Assembly (NCBI GenBank): GCA_017626435.1
Contig: JAGAIR010000002.1
Location: 124,001 to 188,000, forward strand
Source of the DNA: Lachnospiraceae bacterium
Lineage (GTDB): Bacteria; Bacillota_A; Clostridia; Lachnospirales; Lachnospiraceae
Reading direction: 5' to 3'
DNA length: 64,000 nucleotides
In this document: positions 48,253-58,335 of the stretch, in pieces
How the letters are laid out: the number at the start of each line of letters is the position of its first letter
Position numbering within the stretch: position 1 is the stretch's first letter
Notes under the pieces: model-generated
Seen by the model: the letters and a program-made list of their open reading frames with translations, nothing else
Databases searched by the model: none
What the model was told of the DNA's origin: nothing
Program-made: the position numbers and the translations under genes

Positions 48253-49065
48253 TTATGAACCACTGGACTTATAATGCCATACTCCAAACCTCCACAGCAG
48301 ATAACAGGGGATGATAAATAAAACTGCCAGCAGAGGGAAAAAAATATAACCCACACTGTTTTTTCTCCTCAATAGATACAACAACGGGTAATACTGCACT
48401 AATGCATAAGGCACGATAAAAGTGGTAAACTGCAACATTCGCTTACCGTAAATACCTATCGGATATTTCCCATATTCCCTGGCTCCGTCTGTCAGAATAT
48501 TCATAAATTCCAGACCGTCCAGTGTAAAAAAGCAAAGAGCAGCAAAAATCAAAAAAAGCCCCGTAAATAAAAAAGTTCCTCCAACAATCATAAAAAGAAC
48601 GGTCAAAAACTTTGACAGGGTCCAGACAATACCACTTTTTGTAATACCATAAGCAAACATTACAACAGCCTGCATCATTCTTCCGATTCTTGTCAATTCA
48701 AACTGGCTTCCCAGAACCTGTAAAATCTCACTCTGTGGTCTTACTAAAACACGGTCAAAAGTACCGCTCCTTACCATGCCGGGAAACACATCAAAGCCCC
48801 TGGCAATCACTTCCGCAATAGAAAATTCTAAGAGCATAATACCATAACACAACAACACTTCGCTATAGGTAAATCCCTTCACCTTAGAAAATCTCTGAAA
48901 CAGAAAAAAGACTCCCAGGAATACATTAAAGGATACCAGAAATTGTCCGATTACCGTCAGAAAAAAAGAGAGTTTATACTGCATCATACTTCTTACATTG
49001 ATTGAAACATAATGGCAATATAACTTCAAGGTATGCTTTACATCCATTTGGTGTTTCTCTATCAT
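48253..49065 (-). CDS. ABC-2 type transporter permease
   Basis: A 270-residue membrane subunit with six predicted helices of the ABC-2 type (DUF990/YadH-like exporters), including the GFDVFPGMVRSGTFDRVLVRP segment typical of the group. The ATG at 49065 has GGAG six bases upstream. Third gene of the exporter operon after the ATPase and the other permease. Substrate unknown. Confidence 0.85.
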   Translation of the reverse strand: MIEKHQMDVKHTLKLYCHYVSINVRSMMQYKLSFFLTVIGQFLVSFNVFLGVFFLFQRFSKVKGFTYSEVLLCYGIMLLEFSIAEVIARGFDVFPGMVRSGTFDRVLVRPQSEILQVLGSQFELTRIGRMMQAVVMFAYGITKSGIVWTLSKFLTVLFMIVGGTFLFTGLFLIFAALCFFTLDGLEFMNILTDGAREYGKYPIGIYGKRMLQFTTFIVPYALVQYYPLLYLLRRKNSVGYIFFPLLAVLFIIPCYLLWRFGVWHYKSSGS

Positions 49066-49123
49066 CTTTAACTCCTTTCCATTCTCCAACACAAAGAATA
49101 CACTCGAAAAACGCTTTTTTACT

Positions 49124-49927
49124 CTAACCTCCCTGTACTGCCACCTTTTTTTCGGCAACACGGCACAATCCTTTTCCTCCTGCAATCAGGACAAACAGCC
49201 AGAACACCTGCAAACATACCGCCTTGATCATTTCCAGTCCGGACATACTTCCGCTGTAAATACGTAACGGAACATTCTGCATTGCTGCAAAGGGCAATAA
49301 TTCCATTACAATCTGTATGTTTTTTGGAAAAAACGGCAGGGGAATCACAGCTCCTGCAAAAAATTCCACAGCTGAGGTAAATAACATCCTCAACCCATAT
49401 GGCGAGATTGTAAAAAATGTTAGTGAATAAACAAACATACAAAACGCTACGGTAACCATCAGTCCTAGCAATAGCGTTAATAAAAACAAGAGAAAGTTCC
49501 GTATACTTTCCGGTTTGCATAACCCATAAGGTGCAGGAAGAAATGCTGCAACAATTAAAATTGGAAAACACCGCAGCACTGCTCTCGATAAACGGTTTGC
49601 AACACTGCGTGAAAACCACATGTTATAAATGCTGACAGGACGGCACAATTCATATACGACATCCCCATTCATTATCACATCAAAAATTTCATTTTCCATC
49701 ATCCACGCAGCGAAAAAAGCTAAAAATGCCTGCTGCATCCAAATATAGGATACTGTGGCAGTAAAATTCATAGGAAACGCCTCCGGCTCGGCAGCAAAAA
49801 AAGCCCGGTAAACCAGGATATCCATCATCCCCCATGCAAACTGTGTAATAATTCCGGCTAATGCAGCAGCCCGGTATTGCAGTCCCATCGAAAAGCGCAA
49901 CCGGAAAAAAGAATAGTATTTCCTCAT
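49124..49927 (-). CDS. ABC-2 type transporter permease
   Basis: A 267-residue, six-helix membrane subunit paired with the permease at 48253-49065. It shares the plan of that partner, including a MNGDVVYELCRPVSIY block equivalent to the partner's VRSGTFDRVLVRP. GGGGG lies eight bases before the ATG, 12 bases after the ATPase gene. The two different permeases probably form a heterodimer. Confidence 0.87.
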   Translation of the reverse strand: MRKYYSFFRLRFSMGLQYRAAALAGIITQFAWGMMDILVYRAFFAAEPEAFPMNFTATVSYIWMQQAFLAFFAAWMMENEIFDVIMNGDVVYELCRPVSIYNMWFSRSVANRLSRAVLRCFPILIVAAFLPAPYGLCKPESIRNFLLFLLTLLLGLMVTVAFCMFVYSLTFFTISPYGLRMLFTSAVEFFAGAVIPLPFFPKNIQIVMELLPFAAMQNVPLRIYSGSMSGLEMIKAVCLQVFWLFVLIAGGKGLCRVAEKKVAVQGG

Positions 49928-49939
49928 ATATCACACCCC

Positions 49940-50728
49940 CTAAATCCCATAGGTGCGATATAACTCCGCCACCGTTTCATCAATACTTTCATTGCCTTTT
50001 TTGATATCCTCCAGAGTTCCATCCAACAGAATCTGTCCCTTTCCAATCAAGATGATCCGTTTGGTCAAAGCTTCAATATCCTGCATATCATGAGTCGTCA
50101 ATATCACTGTTGTCCCATGTTTCTCATTCTGCTGACAGATAAAATCTCTCACTGCCAGCTTAGATACCGCATCAAGACCAATCGTTGGCTCATCCAGAAA
50201 GAGAATACGCGGACTATGTATCAGGGAGGCTGCAATTTCACAGCGCATTCGCTGTCCCAGGGACAACTGCCTTGCCGGAGTACGCAACAGTTCTCCCAAA
50301 TCTAATAATTCTGTCAGTTCGTCTAAATTTGACCGATACATCTGGTCTGAGATGGAATAGATGTCCTTTAACAATGCAAAGGAGTCTATGACTGGAACAT
50401 CCCACCAAAGCTGCGAACGCTGTCCGAAAACCACGCCGATCTCTCTAACGTGTTTCATCCTGTTTTTCCATGGAATCCTTCCATCCACATAACATTGTCC
50501 GCTGTCAGGTGTCAATATTCCGCTAAGAATTTTGATCGTAGAGCTTTTTCCAGCTCCGTTTGGTCCGATGTAACCTACCATCTCTCCGTCCTGGATGGTA
50601 AAGCTTACATCCTTCAGAGCATGAATCTGTTCATACTCTCTGTGAAATAAAGCTTTCCAGGCTTCCCCAAAGCCTGTATTCCTTTTTGCAACTTTGTACG
50701 ATTTGCATACATTCTCCATCGTAATCAT
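49940..50728 (-). CDS. ABC transporter ATP-binding protein
   Basis: A 262-residue ATPase with Walker A (GPNGAGKSST), Q-loop (GVVFGQRSQL), ABC signature (LSLGQRMRCE), Walker B (ILFLDEPTIGLD) and H-loop (TTHDM). It energises the two ABC-2 permeases downstream. GGAGG precedes the ATG by eight bases. The set resembles multidrug or lipid exporters; nothing nearby identifies the cargo. Confidence 0.93.
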   Translation of the reverse strand: MITMENVCKSYKVAKRNTGFGEAWKALFHREYEQIHALKDVSFTIQDGEMVGYIGPNGAGKSSTIKILSGILTPDSGQCYVDGRIPWKNRMKHVREIGVVFGQRSQLWWDVPVIDSFALLKDIYSISDQMYRSNLDELTELLDLGELLRTPARQLSLGQRMRCEIAASLIHSPRILFLDEPTIGLDAVSKLAVRDFICQQNEKHGTTVILTTHDMQDIEALTKRIILIGKGQILLDGTLEDIKKGNESIDETVAELYRTYGI

Positions 50729-50940
50729 TGTTACTTCCTCCTGGTAGTTATATTTTCATATCTTGCCAAGCCGGTCTGGTTTTGCTGGTTTTGCCAGTCA
50801 AATACCGAAGGTAAAATATTTCGTTGTCCCCTTTTGAAAAGGGAGTTTCATCATAACAAATCCAAATTTTTGTGTCAAGATTCTAATCATTTCAAATGGA
50901 AGCCTGAAATAGCCTATCTGAAAAATGATAATAACTGAAA

Positions 50941-50978
50941 CAGGAGGTATGAAAACACAAGGTTTTCAATACCTCCTG
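50941..50978 (-). terminator. Hairpin after lysC, probable terminator
   Basis: CAGGAGGTAT and ATACCTCCTG pair, continued inward by GAAAAC/GTTTTC with one bulge and a 5-base loop. The stem contains a Shine-Dalgarno-like GGAGG. The T-run on the minus strand is short (TTTCAG), so termination may be weak. Confidence 0.55.
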
Positions 50979-51001
50979 AATAGGATCATCTATACAACCT
51001 A

Positions 51002-52321
51002 CTACAACTGGGTTGTAACAAAAATATCATAAATCGCCTTAATGGCATTATCAAAGTCCAGATTGCTGACACCAATGATAATATTCAGCTCGGAAGAACC
51101 CTGGTCGATCATCTTCACATTAATGTTAGCATGTGCCAGTGCAGAAAAAATCCTGCCAGCTGTTCCCCGGGTGGACTTCATGCCACGTCCTACTACAGCG
51201 ATCAGTGCCAGATCAGACTCCAGCTCAATGCTGTCTGGCTGTGCCAGGCGGTGAATTGCAGAAATCACCTTCTGTTCCTTACACTCAAACTCAGGCTCAT
51301 GAACAAAGACAGTCATTGTATCAATACCGGATGGCATATGTTCAAAATTAATCCCGTTCTCCTCAAAGGCAGTCAGCACCTTACGGCCAAAGCCAACCTC
51401 TGAATTCATCATATCCTTGTCAACATTTACTGCAACAAAACCTTTTTTACCTGCAATACCGGTAATCGTATAGGCAGAATGATGACAGGTGCTTTCTACA
51501 ATCCAGGTCCCTTCATCCTCTGGAGCGTTGGTATTGCGGATATTTATCGGAATACCAGCCTTACGTACCGGGAATACCGCATCCTCATGAAGAACACTGG
51601 CACCCATATAAGACAGCTCACGAAGCTCGCGATAGGTAATAATCTTAATCGGTTCCGGATTATCAATGATGCGTGGGTCTGCAATGAGGAAACCAGATAC
51701 ATCTGTCCAGTTCTCATAACAGGTAGCATGAACCGCTCTTGCTACAATAGAACCTGTGATATCAGAACCGCCACGGGAAAATGTTTTAATGGTACCATCT
51801 GCTTTTGCTCCATAAAATCCCGGAACGACAGCACGTTCAATTCCTTTCAGGCGTTTCTTTAATAACTTATCTGTCTCCTCTGACTCAAAATTTCCATCCT
51901 CATCAAAACGAATCACTTCTGCAGAATCGATAAACTCATACTGCAGATAATTTGCCATGATAATTCCATTTAGATACTCGCCACGGGAAGCAGCATAATC
52001 GGAACCGGCTTTTTTCTTAAAGTTCTCCTCAATAGCAGCAAACTCCGTATCCAGAGACAGTTTCAGATGGAGTCCATTGATAATAGATTCATAACGTTCT
52101 TTTATCTTCTTTAATTCCTTACTAAAATCCTTTTCCTCTTCTGCCAGACCGTAGCAGGTATACAACATATCTGTTACCTTTGTGTCCTTGTCATTTCTCT
52201 TACCAGGAGCACTTGGAATTACAAACTTTCTCTCTGCGTCCGCAGTGATAATCTTACCGACCTTTGCAAACTGGGTTGCACTGGCAAGGGAACTTCCACC
52301 AAACTTTACTACTTTTATCAT
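51002..52321 (-). CDS. lysC: Aspartate kinase
   Basis: Phosphorylates aspartate, the first step to lysine, threonine, methionine and diaminopimelate. The 439 residues start with the KFGGSSLA nucleotide motif, contain the TFSRGGSDITGS catalytic loop, and end in two ACT domains (from about 305) that bind feedback inhibitors. It is a single-function enzyme. AAGGAG lies eight bases before the ATG. I looked for a lysine riboswitch in the 200-base leader and saw none. Confidence 0.95.
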   Translation of the reverse strand: MIKVVKFGGSSLASATQFAKVGKIITADAERKFVIPSAPGKRNDKDTKVTDMLYTCYGLAEEEKDFSKELKKIKERYESIINGLHLKLSLDTEFAAIEENFKKKAGSDYAASRGEYLNGIIMANYLQYEFIDSAEVIRFDEDGNFESEETDKLLKKRLKGIERAVVPGFYGAKADGTIKTFSRGGSDITGSIVARAVHATCYENWTDVSGFLIADPRIIDNPEPIKIITYRELRELSYMGASVLHEDAVFPVRKAGIPINIRNTNAPEDEGTWIVESTCHHSAYTITGIAGKKGFVAVNVDKDMMNSEVGFGRKVLTAFEENGINFEHMPSGIDTMTVFVHEPEFECKEQKVISAIHRLAQPDSIELESDLALIAVVGRGMKSTRGTAGRIFSALAHANINVKMIDQGSSELNIIIGVSNLDFDNAIKAIYDIFVTTQL

Positions 52322-52525
52322 TTTCTTAACTCCTTTTCTCTTCGCATAACCCCTCTGGATTCGCAGTCATACTCTTACTTCACATATAAAAGTTTCACGA
52401 AATCCAATTTATCACAAAATGAAGTTTTTGAAAACCCATAATCAAAGAGAAATTCAAATTTTTAAATTTTCGTTTCTTTTTTCTCCACACGATCCTTTCC
52501 GTCTGAACAACATTATCTATATATT

Positions 52526-53023
52526 CTATGTATTCATGATCTGAAACATCTCACAACAAATCTTCTTTCCCGTATCTGTCCGGAATATAGTCTCATATGA
52601 CTTTACTACTGCATCCTTATTTTCACCATCTTCATACAGATTTACCAGAAAGTCTGCTTCCAGCAGAATCTGATAATCCATTCCATCCACATTGGTATAG
52701 GTATGATGATGTCCTACCAGATAGGATACCCGTTCGATCACATCTTCCTCATAGCCCAAAGACCGAAGCATCCTTTCCGCTTCTGCTGGTCCTTCCTGCT
52801 CCTGAAGCTTGCCGCCACACTTACCATATTTTTCCTCGGCAATTTTAATACCGATATCATGGACAATGGATGCGGTCTCCAGAATATACTGTGTTTTCCT
52901 GTCCAGATGCTCTTCCTCTCCAATCATCTTAGCAAACTGGAAGACCTTAATAAAATGCTGGATACGTTTTGGGTCACCAGTGTAGTAGGATATCATTTCT
53001 CGTAATAGTTTATTCTTGTCCAT
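52526..53023 (-). CDS. HD-domain phosphohydrolase
   Basis: A 165-residue single-domain HD protein with metal ligands in RIQHFIKVFQFAK (His), ASIVHDIGI (His-Asp) and the LVGHHHTY and ILLEADFLVN segments. Such proteins hydrolyse nucleotides or phosphodiesters; no substrate is indicated. AGGAGG lies seven bases before the ATG at 53023. Confidence 0.85.
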   Translation of the reverse strand: MDKNKLLREMISYYTGDPKRIQHFIKVFQFAKMIGEEEHLDRKTQYILETASIVHDIGIKIAEEKYGKCGGKLQEQEGPAEAERMLRSLGYEEDVIERVSYLVGHHHTYTNVDGMDYQILLEADFLVNLYEDGENKDAVVKSYETIFRTDTGKKICCEMFQIMNT

Positions 53024-53080
53024 TGAAATTCCTCCTGATTTTTTATACAGGGTTTTGAACTCTCCCATATTATTATGAAG

Positions 53081-53104
53081 AAAAGGCTGCCATCCCCGGC
53101 AGCC
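53081..53104 (-). terminator. Terminator of the secreted PPC-like protein gene
   Basis: GGCTGCC/GGCAGCC stem with a 6-base loop followed by TTTTCTTC on the minus strand, 100 bases after the stop codon at 53204. Confidence 0.7.
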
Positions 53105-53203
53105 TCCCCATGAATGTATTTGACAGTTAAGACATATCTATTATTTGTAACAACTCAAACTTCACACTGGAAAATAAAAAAACTACAAAGCTTTCGAGAA
53201 AGA

Positions 53204-54403
53204 TCAATATGGCTTTCCACTCTTCTTAGAAGACCACTTACCATAAAGTGTTTTTCCATTTTCTGTCCGATAAGCACGAACCTGTATATAATAGCGTTTA
53301 TTTTTTGTTAATTTTCTTAAGAAAACACTGTCAGAATAACTATTCTTAATCTTCCCTTTTCTAACACCACTTTTAAATGTCTTATTACGCGACCATCTAA
53401 ACTGGTAACCTGTTGCACCACTTACATCATGAAAATATACATGCAGATAACGTCTTCCTGAGTAAATATTTCCCAAAGAACCCCGTCCAAGCTTTAATTT
53501 TTTAGTATAACTGTCCTTATACTTATCTCCACATATTTTACACGTATGTATGGTATAACCCTTTTGGGTATATGTAGCACTTACCATAGAACTCTCATAT
53601 TCATGATCACAATTTTCTTTCGTCAAAGCTGACCAGGTCAGTAAATATTTACCACTGTCTCCCTTGCTGATTTTTATGTAATAGGTTCCTGCACTCAACA
53701 TATAATTGTAATTAGCGGTAACTGGAGAAGTCTCTGTACCACCGTAATATGATTTGCTATCAATAGTCTTGGATAAATCAGAATTATAAACATTATAATC
53801 TACATATTTCATATATGTCACAAGCTTTACAGCATACTTTCCATCCGATGGAACTTTAAAACGATACCAATCCTCCGAATCATCAGCAGTCAATGCACCT
53901 GTCACTGTGGTATTTGCCGACAAAGCAAACGGAGAATCATAGGAATAGGCTTCAGCATCGTTGGCTCCAAAACTTTCAAACTCTCCATACAGTTTGTATC
54001 TTCCTGTAGAATCCTTAGATATTTTTAAATAATAGGTTCCTGCACTCAAAATATAGGAATAGGTTGACGTGGCAGGAGATGACTCCGTACCTCCATAATA
54101 GTTAGCATTATGATATCTGGTAGATAAATCCACATTATAAAAATCATAATACAAGTACTTCATATAAGTCATAATTTTAATCGTTAATTTCCCATCAGAC
54201 GGAACAGTAATTTTATAATAATCCACTGTATGGGTATCGGTAATATAGTGGTCACTGCCCCAGTTTCCATTTAAAGGAAACTCAACAGCTGATGTAGTAT
54301 AGTTATCTTCTGCCTGCACAATCTGAACATTTCCACTTCCCATGGTAATAATCATGGCTAATACCAAATAAAAGGATACCAATTTTTTTCTAAATTTTCC
54401 CAT
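53204..54403 (-). CDS. Secreted protein with duplicated PPC-like beta domains and Fn3-like tail
   Basis: A 399-residue protein with a signal peptide ending near the IVQAED site (about residue 32). Two homologous beta-rich domains follow (about 40-140 and 145-245), each with VDYY/EDWYRF start, VPSDGK, YYGGTE(S/T)SP and (L)SAGTYY(L/I)KISK, a match in style to bacterial pre-peptidase C-terminal domains. A CDHEY...CKICGDKY two-Cys-pair segment (about 255-292) and a fibronectin-III-like domain with GATGYQFRWSRN and YYIQVRAYR complete it. No catalytic domain and no anchor are present. The ATG at 54403 is supported by an AGAGG site. Confidence 0.75.
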   Translation of the reverse strand: MGKFRKKLVSFYLVLAMIITMGSGNVQIVQAEDNYTTSAVEFPLNGNWGSDHYITDTHTVDYYKITVPSDGKLTIKIMTYMKYLYYDFYNVDLSTRYHNANYYGGTESSPATSTYSYILSAGTYYLKISKDSTGRYKLYGEFESFGANDAEAYSYDSPFALSANTTVTGALTADDSEDWYRFKVPSDGKYAVKLVTYMKYVDYNVYNSDLSKTIDSKSYYGGTETSPVTANYNYMLSAGTYYIKISKGDSGKYLLTWSALTKENCDHEYESSMVSATYTQKGYTIHTCKICGDKYKDSYTKKLKLGRGSLGNIYSGRRYLHVYFHDVSGATGYQFRWSRNKTFKSGVRKGKIKNSYSDSVFLRKLTKNKRYYIQVRAYRTENGKTLYGKWSSKKSGKPY

Positions 54404-54491
54404 ATTAACCTCTTTCTGCACTGCCTATTTATTAGTAATTTGCACCGCAGTGCCAGCGCAATATAAAATAAAAACTCCAAGCCATCTTCTT

Positions 54492-54522
54492 ATTATATTC
54501 ACTATAGCTACCTAATTGTCAA
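54492..54522 (-). promoter_or_regulatory. Promoter of the secreted PPC-like protein gene
   Basis: Perfect TTGACA (54517-54522) and perfect TATAAT (54492-54497) on the minus strand with a 19-base spacer, longer than the optimum. Confidence 0.5.
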
Positions 54523-54686
54523 GATAAAAATTAATAATTGCTCCTATACGGAGAAATTTACTTAAATACAAATTGTCTCCTAAGTTTTTACCCGGTTAAC
54601 TGACACAGTAGGTTCCACTGATTCTGTGGACCGGTGCCAATCATCAGCAGAAAACAATAAGGAACACTGATTGCATTTTTCATCAG

Positions 54687-54716
54687 AAAAGGGCTGTCGT
54701 GTCCGGCAGCCCTTTT
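54687..54716 (-). terminator. Terminator of the pyruvate:ferredoxin oxidoreductase gene
   Basis: AAAAGGGCTG pairs with CAGCCCTTTT with a short internal mismatch and loop, followed by a T-run on the minus strand, 26 bases after the stop codon. Confidence 0.8.
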
Positions 54717-54742
54717 CTGACTAAAACTTTATGCAAATTCAA

Positions 54743-57700
54743 TTATTTATAAAGCTCTACTAACTTCTGCAGATGCTCATAACGAGCCTTTGCAGCTTCC
54801 TCAGATGCTTTGAAGAGCTTCTCTGCTCTCTCTGGGAATGGCTTAACAAGACGAGTATAACGAGACTCGTTGTTCAGGAATTCCTGATAAGAACCATCAC
54901 CTTCCTTAGATGTCAGAGTGAATGGATTCTTTCCTTCTGCCTTAAGCTGTGGGTTGAAGGAGAAGAGATTCCAGTAACCAGCCTTAACAGCCTTCTTCAT
55001 CTCATCCTGGCAGTGATTCATACCACCCTTGGCGATACCGTGTAACTCACAAGGAGCATAGCCAATGATCAGGGATGGACCATTGTAAGCCTCAGCCTCA
55101 GCAATTGCCTTTACAGCCTGTGCCGGATTAGCACCGAGAGCGATCTGTGCTACATATACGTAACCATAGCTCATAGCGATTTCTGCAAGAGATTTCTTGC
55201 CAACTTCTTTACCAGCAGCGGCAAACTGACAAACCTCACCGATGTTGGATGCCTTGGAAGCCTGACCACCTGTATTAGAATACATCTCTGTATCGAATAC
55301 CATAACATTTACATTCTCGCCGGAAGCAAGTACATGGTCGAGACCACCGAAACCGATATCGTATGCCCAACCGTCACCACCGAAGATCCATACAGACTTC
55401 TTGGACAGGTAATCCTTCTTTGCAAGAACCTCTTTGGACTTGTCACAGCCAGCAGCTGCTGCCTTCTCTAACTCTGCTACCAGAGCATCTGTTGCAGGAG
55501 CATTTGCCTTTGTGTCATCCTTTGTCTCAATAAATTTATCAGCTGCTGCCTTGAACTCAGCAGATGCCTGATCAGATGCTGCAATTTCTTTCACCATCTC
55601 AATAGCCTGGTCACGAAGTACCTTCTGACCAATATACATACCTAAACCGTGCTCTGCATTATCCTCGAACAGGGAGTTAGACCATGCTGGACCCTTCTTG
55701 GAATCCTTGTGTACGGTATATGGTGAAGTAGCTGCCGGACCACCCCAGATAGAAGAACATCCGGTTGCGTTGGAAATGTACATTTGCTCACCAAACAGCT
55801 GTGTGATCAAACGGGCATAAGAAGTCTCTGCACAACCTGCACAGCTTCCGGAGAATTCAAGAAGCGGCTGATTGAACTGGCTTCCCTTAGGAGTAGTATC
55901 AGCAAATCCACTGTCTTTCTTACCAACATTAGCAACTAAGTAATCAAATACTGGCTGCTGGTCTGCCTGGGACTCCTGAGGTACCATCTTGATCGCACCC
56001 TCTGCTGCCTTAGGACATACCGTGATACACTCACCACATCCCATACAATCCAGAGGAGATACACTCATTGTAAACTTAAACTCACCAGCTTTTGGCTTGG
56101 TATCAGATAATTTAATATCAGCAGGTGCTGCTTTTACTTCCTCATCACTCAGTAAGAATGGACGAATGGTAGCATGAGAACATACAAATGCACAGTTGTT
56201 ACACTGGATACATGTCTCTGGATCCCATACAGGAACTGTCACAGCAGTACCACGTTTCTCGTATGCAGAAGCACCGATTTCAAACTGACCATCTGGATTC
56301 TCCATAAATGCAGATACAGGAAGGCTGTCACCATCCATCTTGGAGATTGGCTCAAGGAGATTCTTAACCAGTTTAACAACCTCTGGACGACCTGTCAGTT
56401 CCTTAGCAGGAGCATCTGGAGCAGGATTCTTCCAGGATTCTGGAACCTCTACCTTGTGTACAGCATCTACACCGGCATCAATGGCCTTGTAGTTCATCTC
56501 AACGACTGCATCACCCTTCTTGCTGTAGGATTTTTTAGCAGCCTGCTTCATATATTCAACAGCTTCATCAATTGGCATAACGTCTGCTAATTTGAAGAAT
56601 GCAGACTGCAGGATCGTATTTGTACGCTTACCCATACCAATTTCAATTGCCTTGTCAATCGCATTGATCGTATACAGCTGAATGTTGTTGTCAGCTATGT
56701 ACTTCTTTGCCTCAGCGTTTAACTTAGAATCCAGTTCCTCATCAGACCACTGGCAGTTGATCATGAATACTCCGCCCGGCTTAACGTCCTGAACCATCTT
56801 GTAACCGTTTACTACATAAGATGGGTTATGACATGCTACAAAGTCTGCCTGATTGATGTAATATGGACTCTTGATCGGGTTGTCACCAAAACGTAAGTGG
56901 GAAATGGTAACACCACCAGTCTTCTTAGAGTCATACTGGAAGTATGCCTGGATATACTTGTCTGTATGGTCACCGATAATCTTGGTAGAGTTCTTGTTAG
57001 CACCTACTGTACCGTCACCACCGAGACCCCAGAACTTGCATTCCTTTGTACCAGGAGCAGATGTAATCGGTGCCGGCTTAACCTCCGGCAGACTCAGGTT
57101 AGTTACATCATCTACGATACCAACGGTGAAACGTGGCTTAGGAGCATCCTTCTCCAATTCCTTGTAAATAGCAAATACAGAAGAAGGAGGAGTATCCTTG
57201 GAACCAAGGCCATAACGTCCGCCAGTCAGTACAATATCGTTCAGTCCAGCTTCACGAAGTGTAGCAGCTACATCCAGATATAATGGATCACCCAGAGAAC
57301 CAGGCTCTTTTGTACGGTCAAGCACAGCAATCTTCTTAACAGTTTTTGGAAGAACCTTAAGCAGTCCGTTAGATACCCAAGGACGATACAGACGAACCTT
57401 AATCAGACCAACCTTTTCTCCTGCTGCTGTCAGGTAATCGATTACTTCCTCAGCCACATCACAGATAGAACCCATAGCAACGATAACACGGTCTGCATCT
57501 GGAGCACCATAGTAGTTAAACAGATCATAATCTGTGCCTAACTTCTCATTAATCTTCTTCATGTATTTTTCTACAACTGCCGGTAATGCATCGTATGTAG
57601 AGTTACATGCCTCACGATGCTGGAAGAATACGTCACCATTCTCATGAGAACCACGCATGGTAGGATGCTCTGGATTCAGTGCATGCTTACGGAACTCTTC

Positions 57701-58300
57701 TACTGCTTCCATGTTACACATTTCTTTCAAATCTTCATAATCCCATTTCTCAATCTTCTGGATTTCATGGGAAGTACGGAAACCATCAAAGAAATTAATA
57801 AATGGAACCTTACCCTCAATCGCAGACAGATGTGCAACCGGACTTAAATCCATAACTTCCTGTGGATTTGTCTCAGCCAGCATAGCGAAACCAGTCTGAC
57901 GACAGGCATATACGTCACTGTGGTCACCAAAGATATTCAGAGACTGTGTAGAAACAGTTCGTGCAGAAACATCAAATACACAAGGAAGCTGCTCAGCAGC
58001 AATCTTGTACATATTAGGAATCATCAGAAGAAGACCCTGGGAAGCTGTAAATGTAGTAGTGATTGCACCTGCTGCAAGGGAACCATGTACGGTACCTGCC
58101 GCACCTGCCTCAGACTCCATCTCAACTACCTTTACGGTGTTGCCAAAAATATTCTTCTGTCCTGCTGCTGACCACTGGTCAACAGAATCAGCCATAGGGC
58201 TGGAAGGTGTGATAGGATAGATACCTGCTACTTCTGTGTAGGCATATGCTACATGAGCGGCAGCTGTATTTCCATCCATAGATTGTTTAGCTCTAGCCAT
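54743..58300 (-). CDS. nifJ: Pyruvate:ferredoxin (flavodoxin) oxidoreductase
   Basis: Oxidises pyruvate to acetyl-CoA and CO2 and passes electrons to ferredoxin, the central step of energy metabolism in anaerobic Clostridia. At 1185 residues all domains are fused: the N-terminal TPP-pyrimidine domain (GNTAAAHVAYAYTEV, ITPSSPMAD), gamma domain, a bacterial-type ferredoxin domain with two 4Fe-4S motifs (CIQCNNCAFVCSH and CMGCGECITVCP), and the TPP-binding domain with GDGWAYDIG and a proximal cluster (CAGCAETSYARL). The ATG at 58300 gives the family start MARAKQSMDGN; GGAGG is 11 bases upstream. Codon use is strongly biased, in keeping with high expression. Confidence 0.97.
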   Translation of the reverse strand: MARAKQSMDGNTAAAHVAYAYTEVAGIYPITPSSPMADSVDQWSAAGQKNIFGNTVKVVEMESEAGAAGTVHGSLAAGAITTTFTASQGLLLMIPNMYKIAAEQLPCVFDVSARTVSTQSLNIFGDHSDVYACRQTGFAMLAETNPQEVMDLSPVAHLSAIEGKVPFINFFDGFRTSHEIQKIEKWDYEDLKEMCNMEAVEEFRKHALNPEHPTMRGSHENGDVFFQHREACNSTYDALPAVVEKYMKKINEKLGTDYDLFNYYGAPDADRVIVAMGSICDVAEEVIDYLTAAGEKVGLIKVRLYRPWVSNGLLKVLPKTVKKIAVLDRTKEPGSLGDPLYLDVAATLREAGLNDIVLTGGRYGLGSKDTPPSSVFAIYKELEKDAPKPRFTVGIVDDVTNLSLPEVKPAPITSAPGTKECKFWGLGGDGTVGANKNSTKIIGDHTDKYIQAYFQYDSKKTGGVTISHLRFGDNPIKSPYYINQADFVACHNPSYVVNGYKMVQDVKPGGVFMINCQWSDEELDSKLNAEAKKYIADNNIQLYTINAIDKAIEIGMGKRTNTILQSAFFKLADVMPIDEAVEYMKQAAKKSYSKKGDAVVEMNYKAIDAGVDAVHKVEVPESWKNPAPDAPAKELTGRPEVVKLVKNLLEPISKMDGDSLPVSAFMENPDGQFEIGASAYEKRGTAVTVPVWDPETCIQCNNCAFVCSHATIRPFLLSDEEVKAAPADIKLSDTKPKAGEFKFTMSVSPLDCMGCGECITVCPKAAEGAIKMVPQESQADQQPVFDYLVANVGKKDSGFADTTPKGSQFNQPLLEFSGSCAGCAETSYARLITQLFGEQMYISNATGCSSIWGGPAATSPYTVHKDSKKGPAWSNSLFEDNAEHGLGMYIGQKVLRDQAIEMVKEIAASDQASAEFKAAADKFIETKDDTKANAPATDALVAELEKAAAAGCDKSKEVLAKKDYLSKKSVWIFGGDGWAYDIGFGGLDHVLASGENVNVMVFDTEMYSNTGGQASKASNIGEVCQFAAAGKEVGKKSLAEIAMSYGYVYVAQIALGANPAQAVKAIAEAEAYNGPSLIIGYAPCELHGIAKGGMNHCQDEMKKAVKAGYWNLFSFNPQLKAEGKNPFTLTSKEGDGSYQEFLNNESRYTRLVKPFPERAEKLFKASEEAAKARYEHLQKLVELYK

Positions 58301-58335
58301 TTGTATAGAATCCTCCTTAATTTTATTCTTTTGAT

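Larger units (their letters stand above)
54404..54742. other. 339-base gap between the PPC-like gene and the oxidoreductase gene
   Basis: No coding frame. It holds the promoter at 54492-54522, an unexplained GGTTCCAC/GTGGACC hairpin near 54613-54645 without T-run, and the oxidoreductase terminator at 54687-54716. Confidence 0.6.

Noticed and set aside
52322..52525. Possible lysine riboswitch before the aspartate kinase gene.
   Set aside because: The leader lacks the conserved five-helix core and has no terminator hairpin; only a plain AT-rich promoter region is visible.
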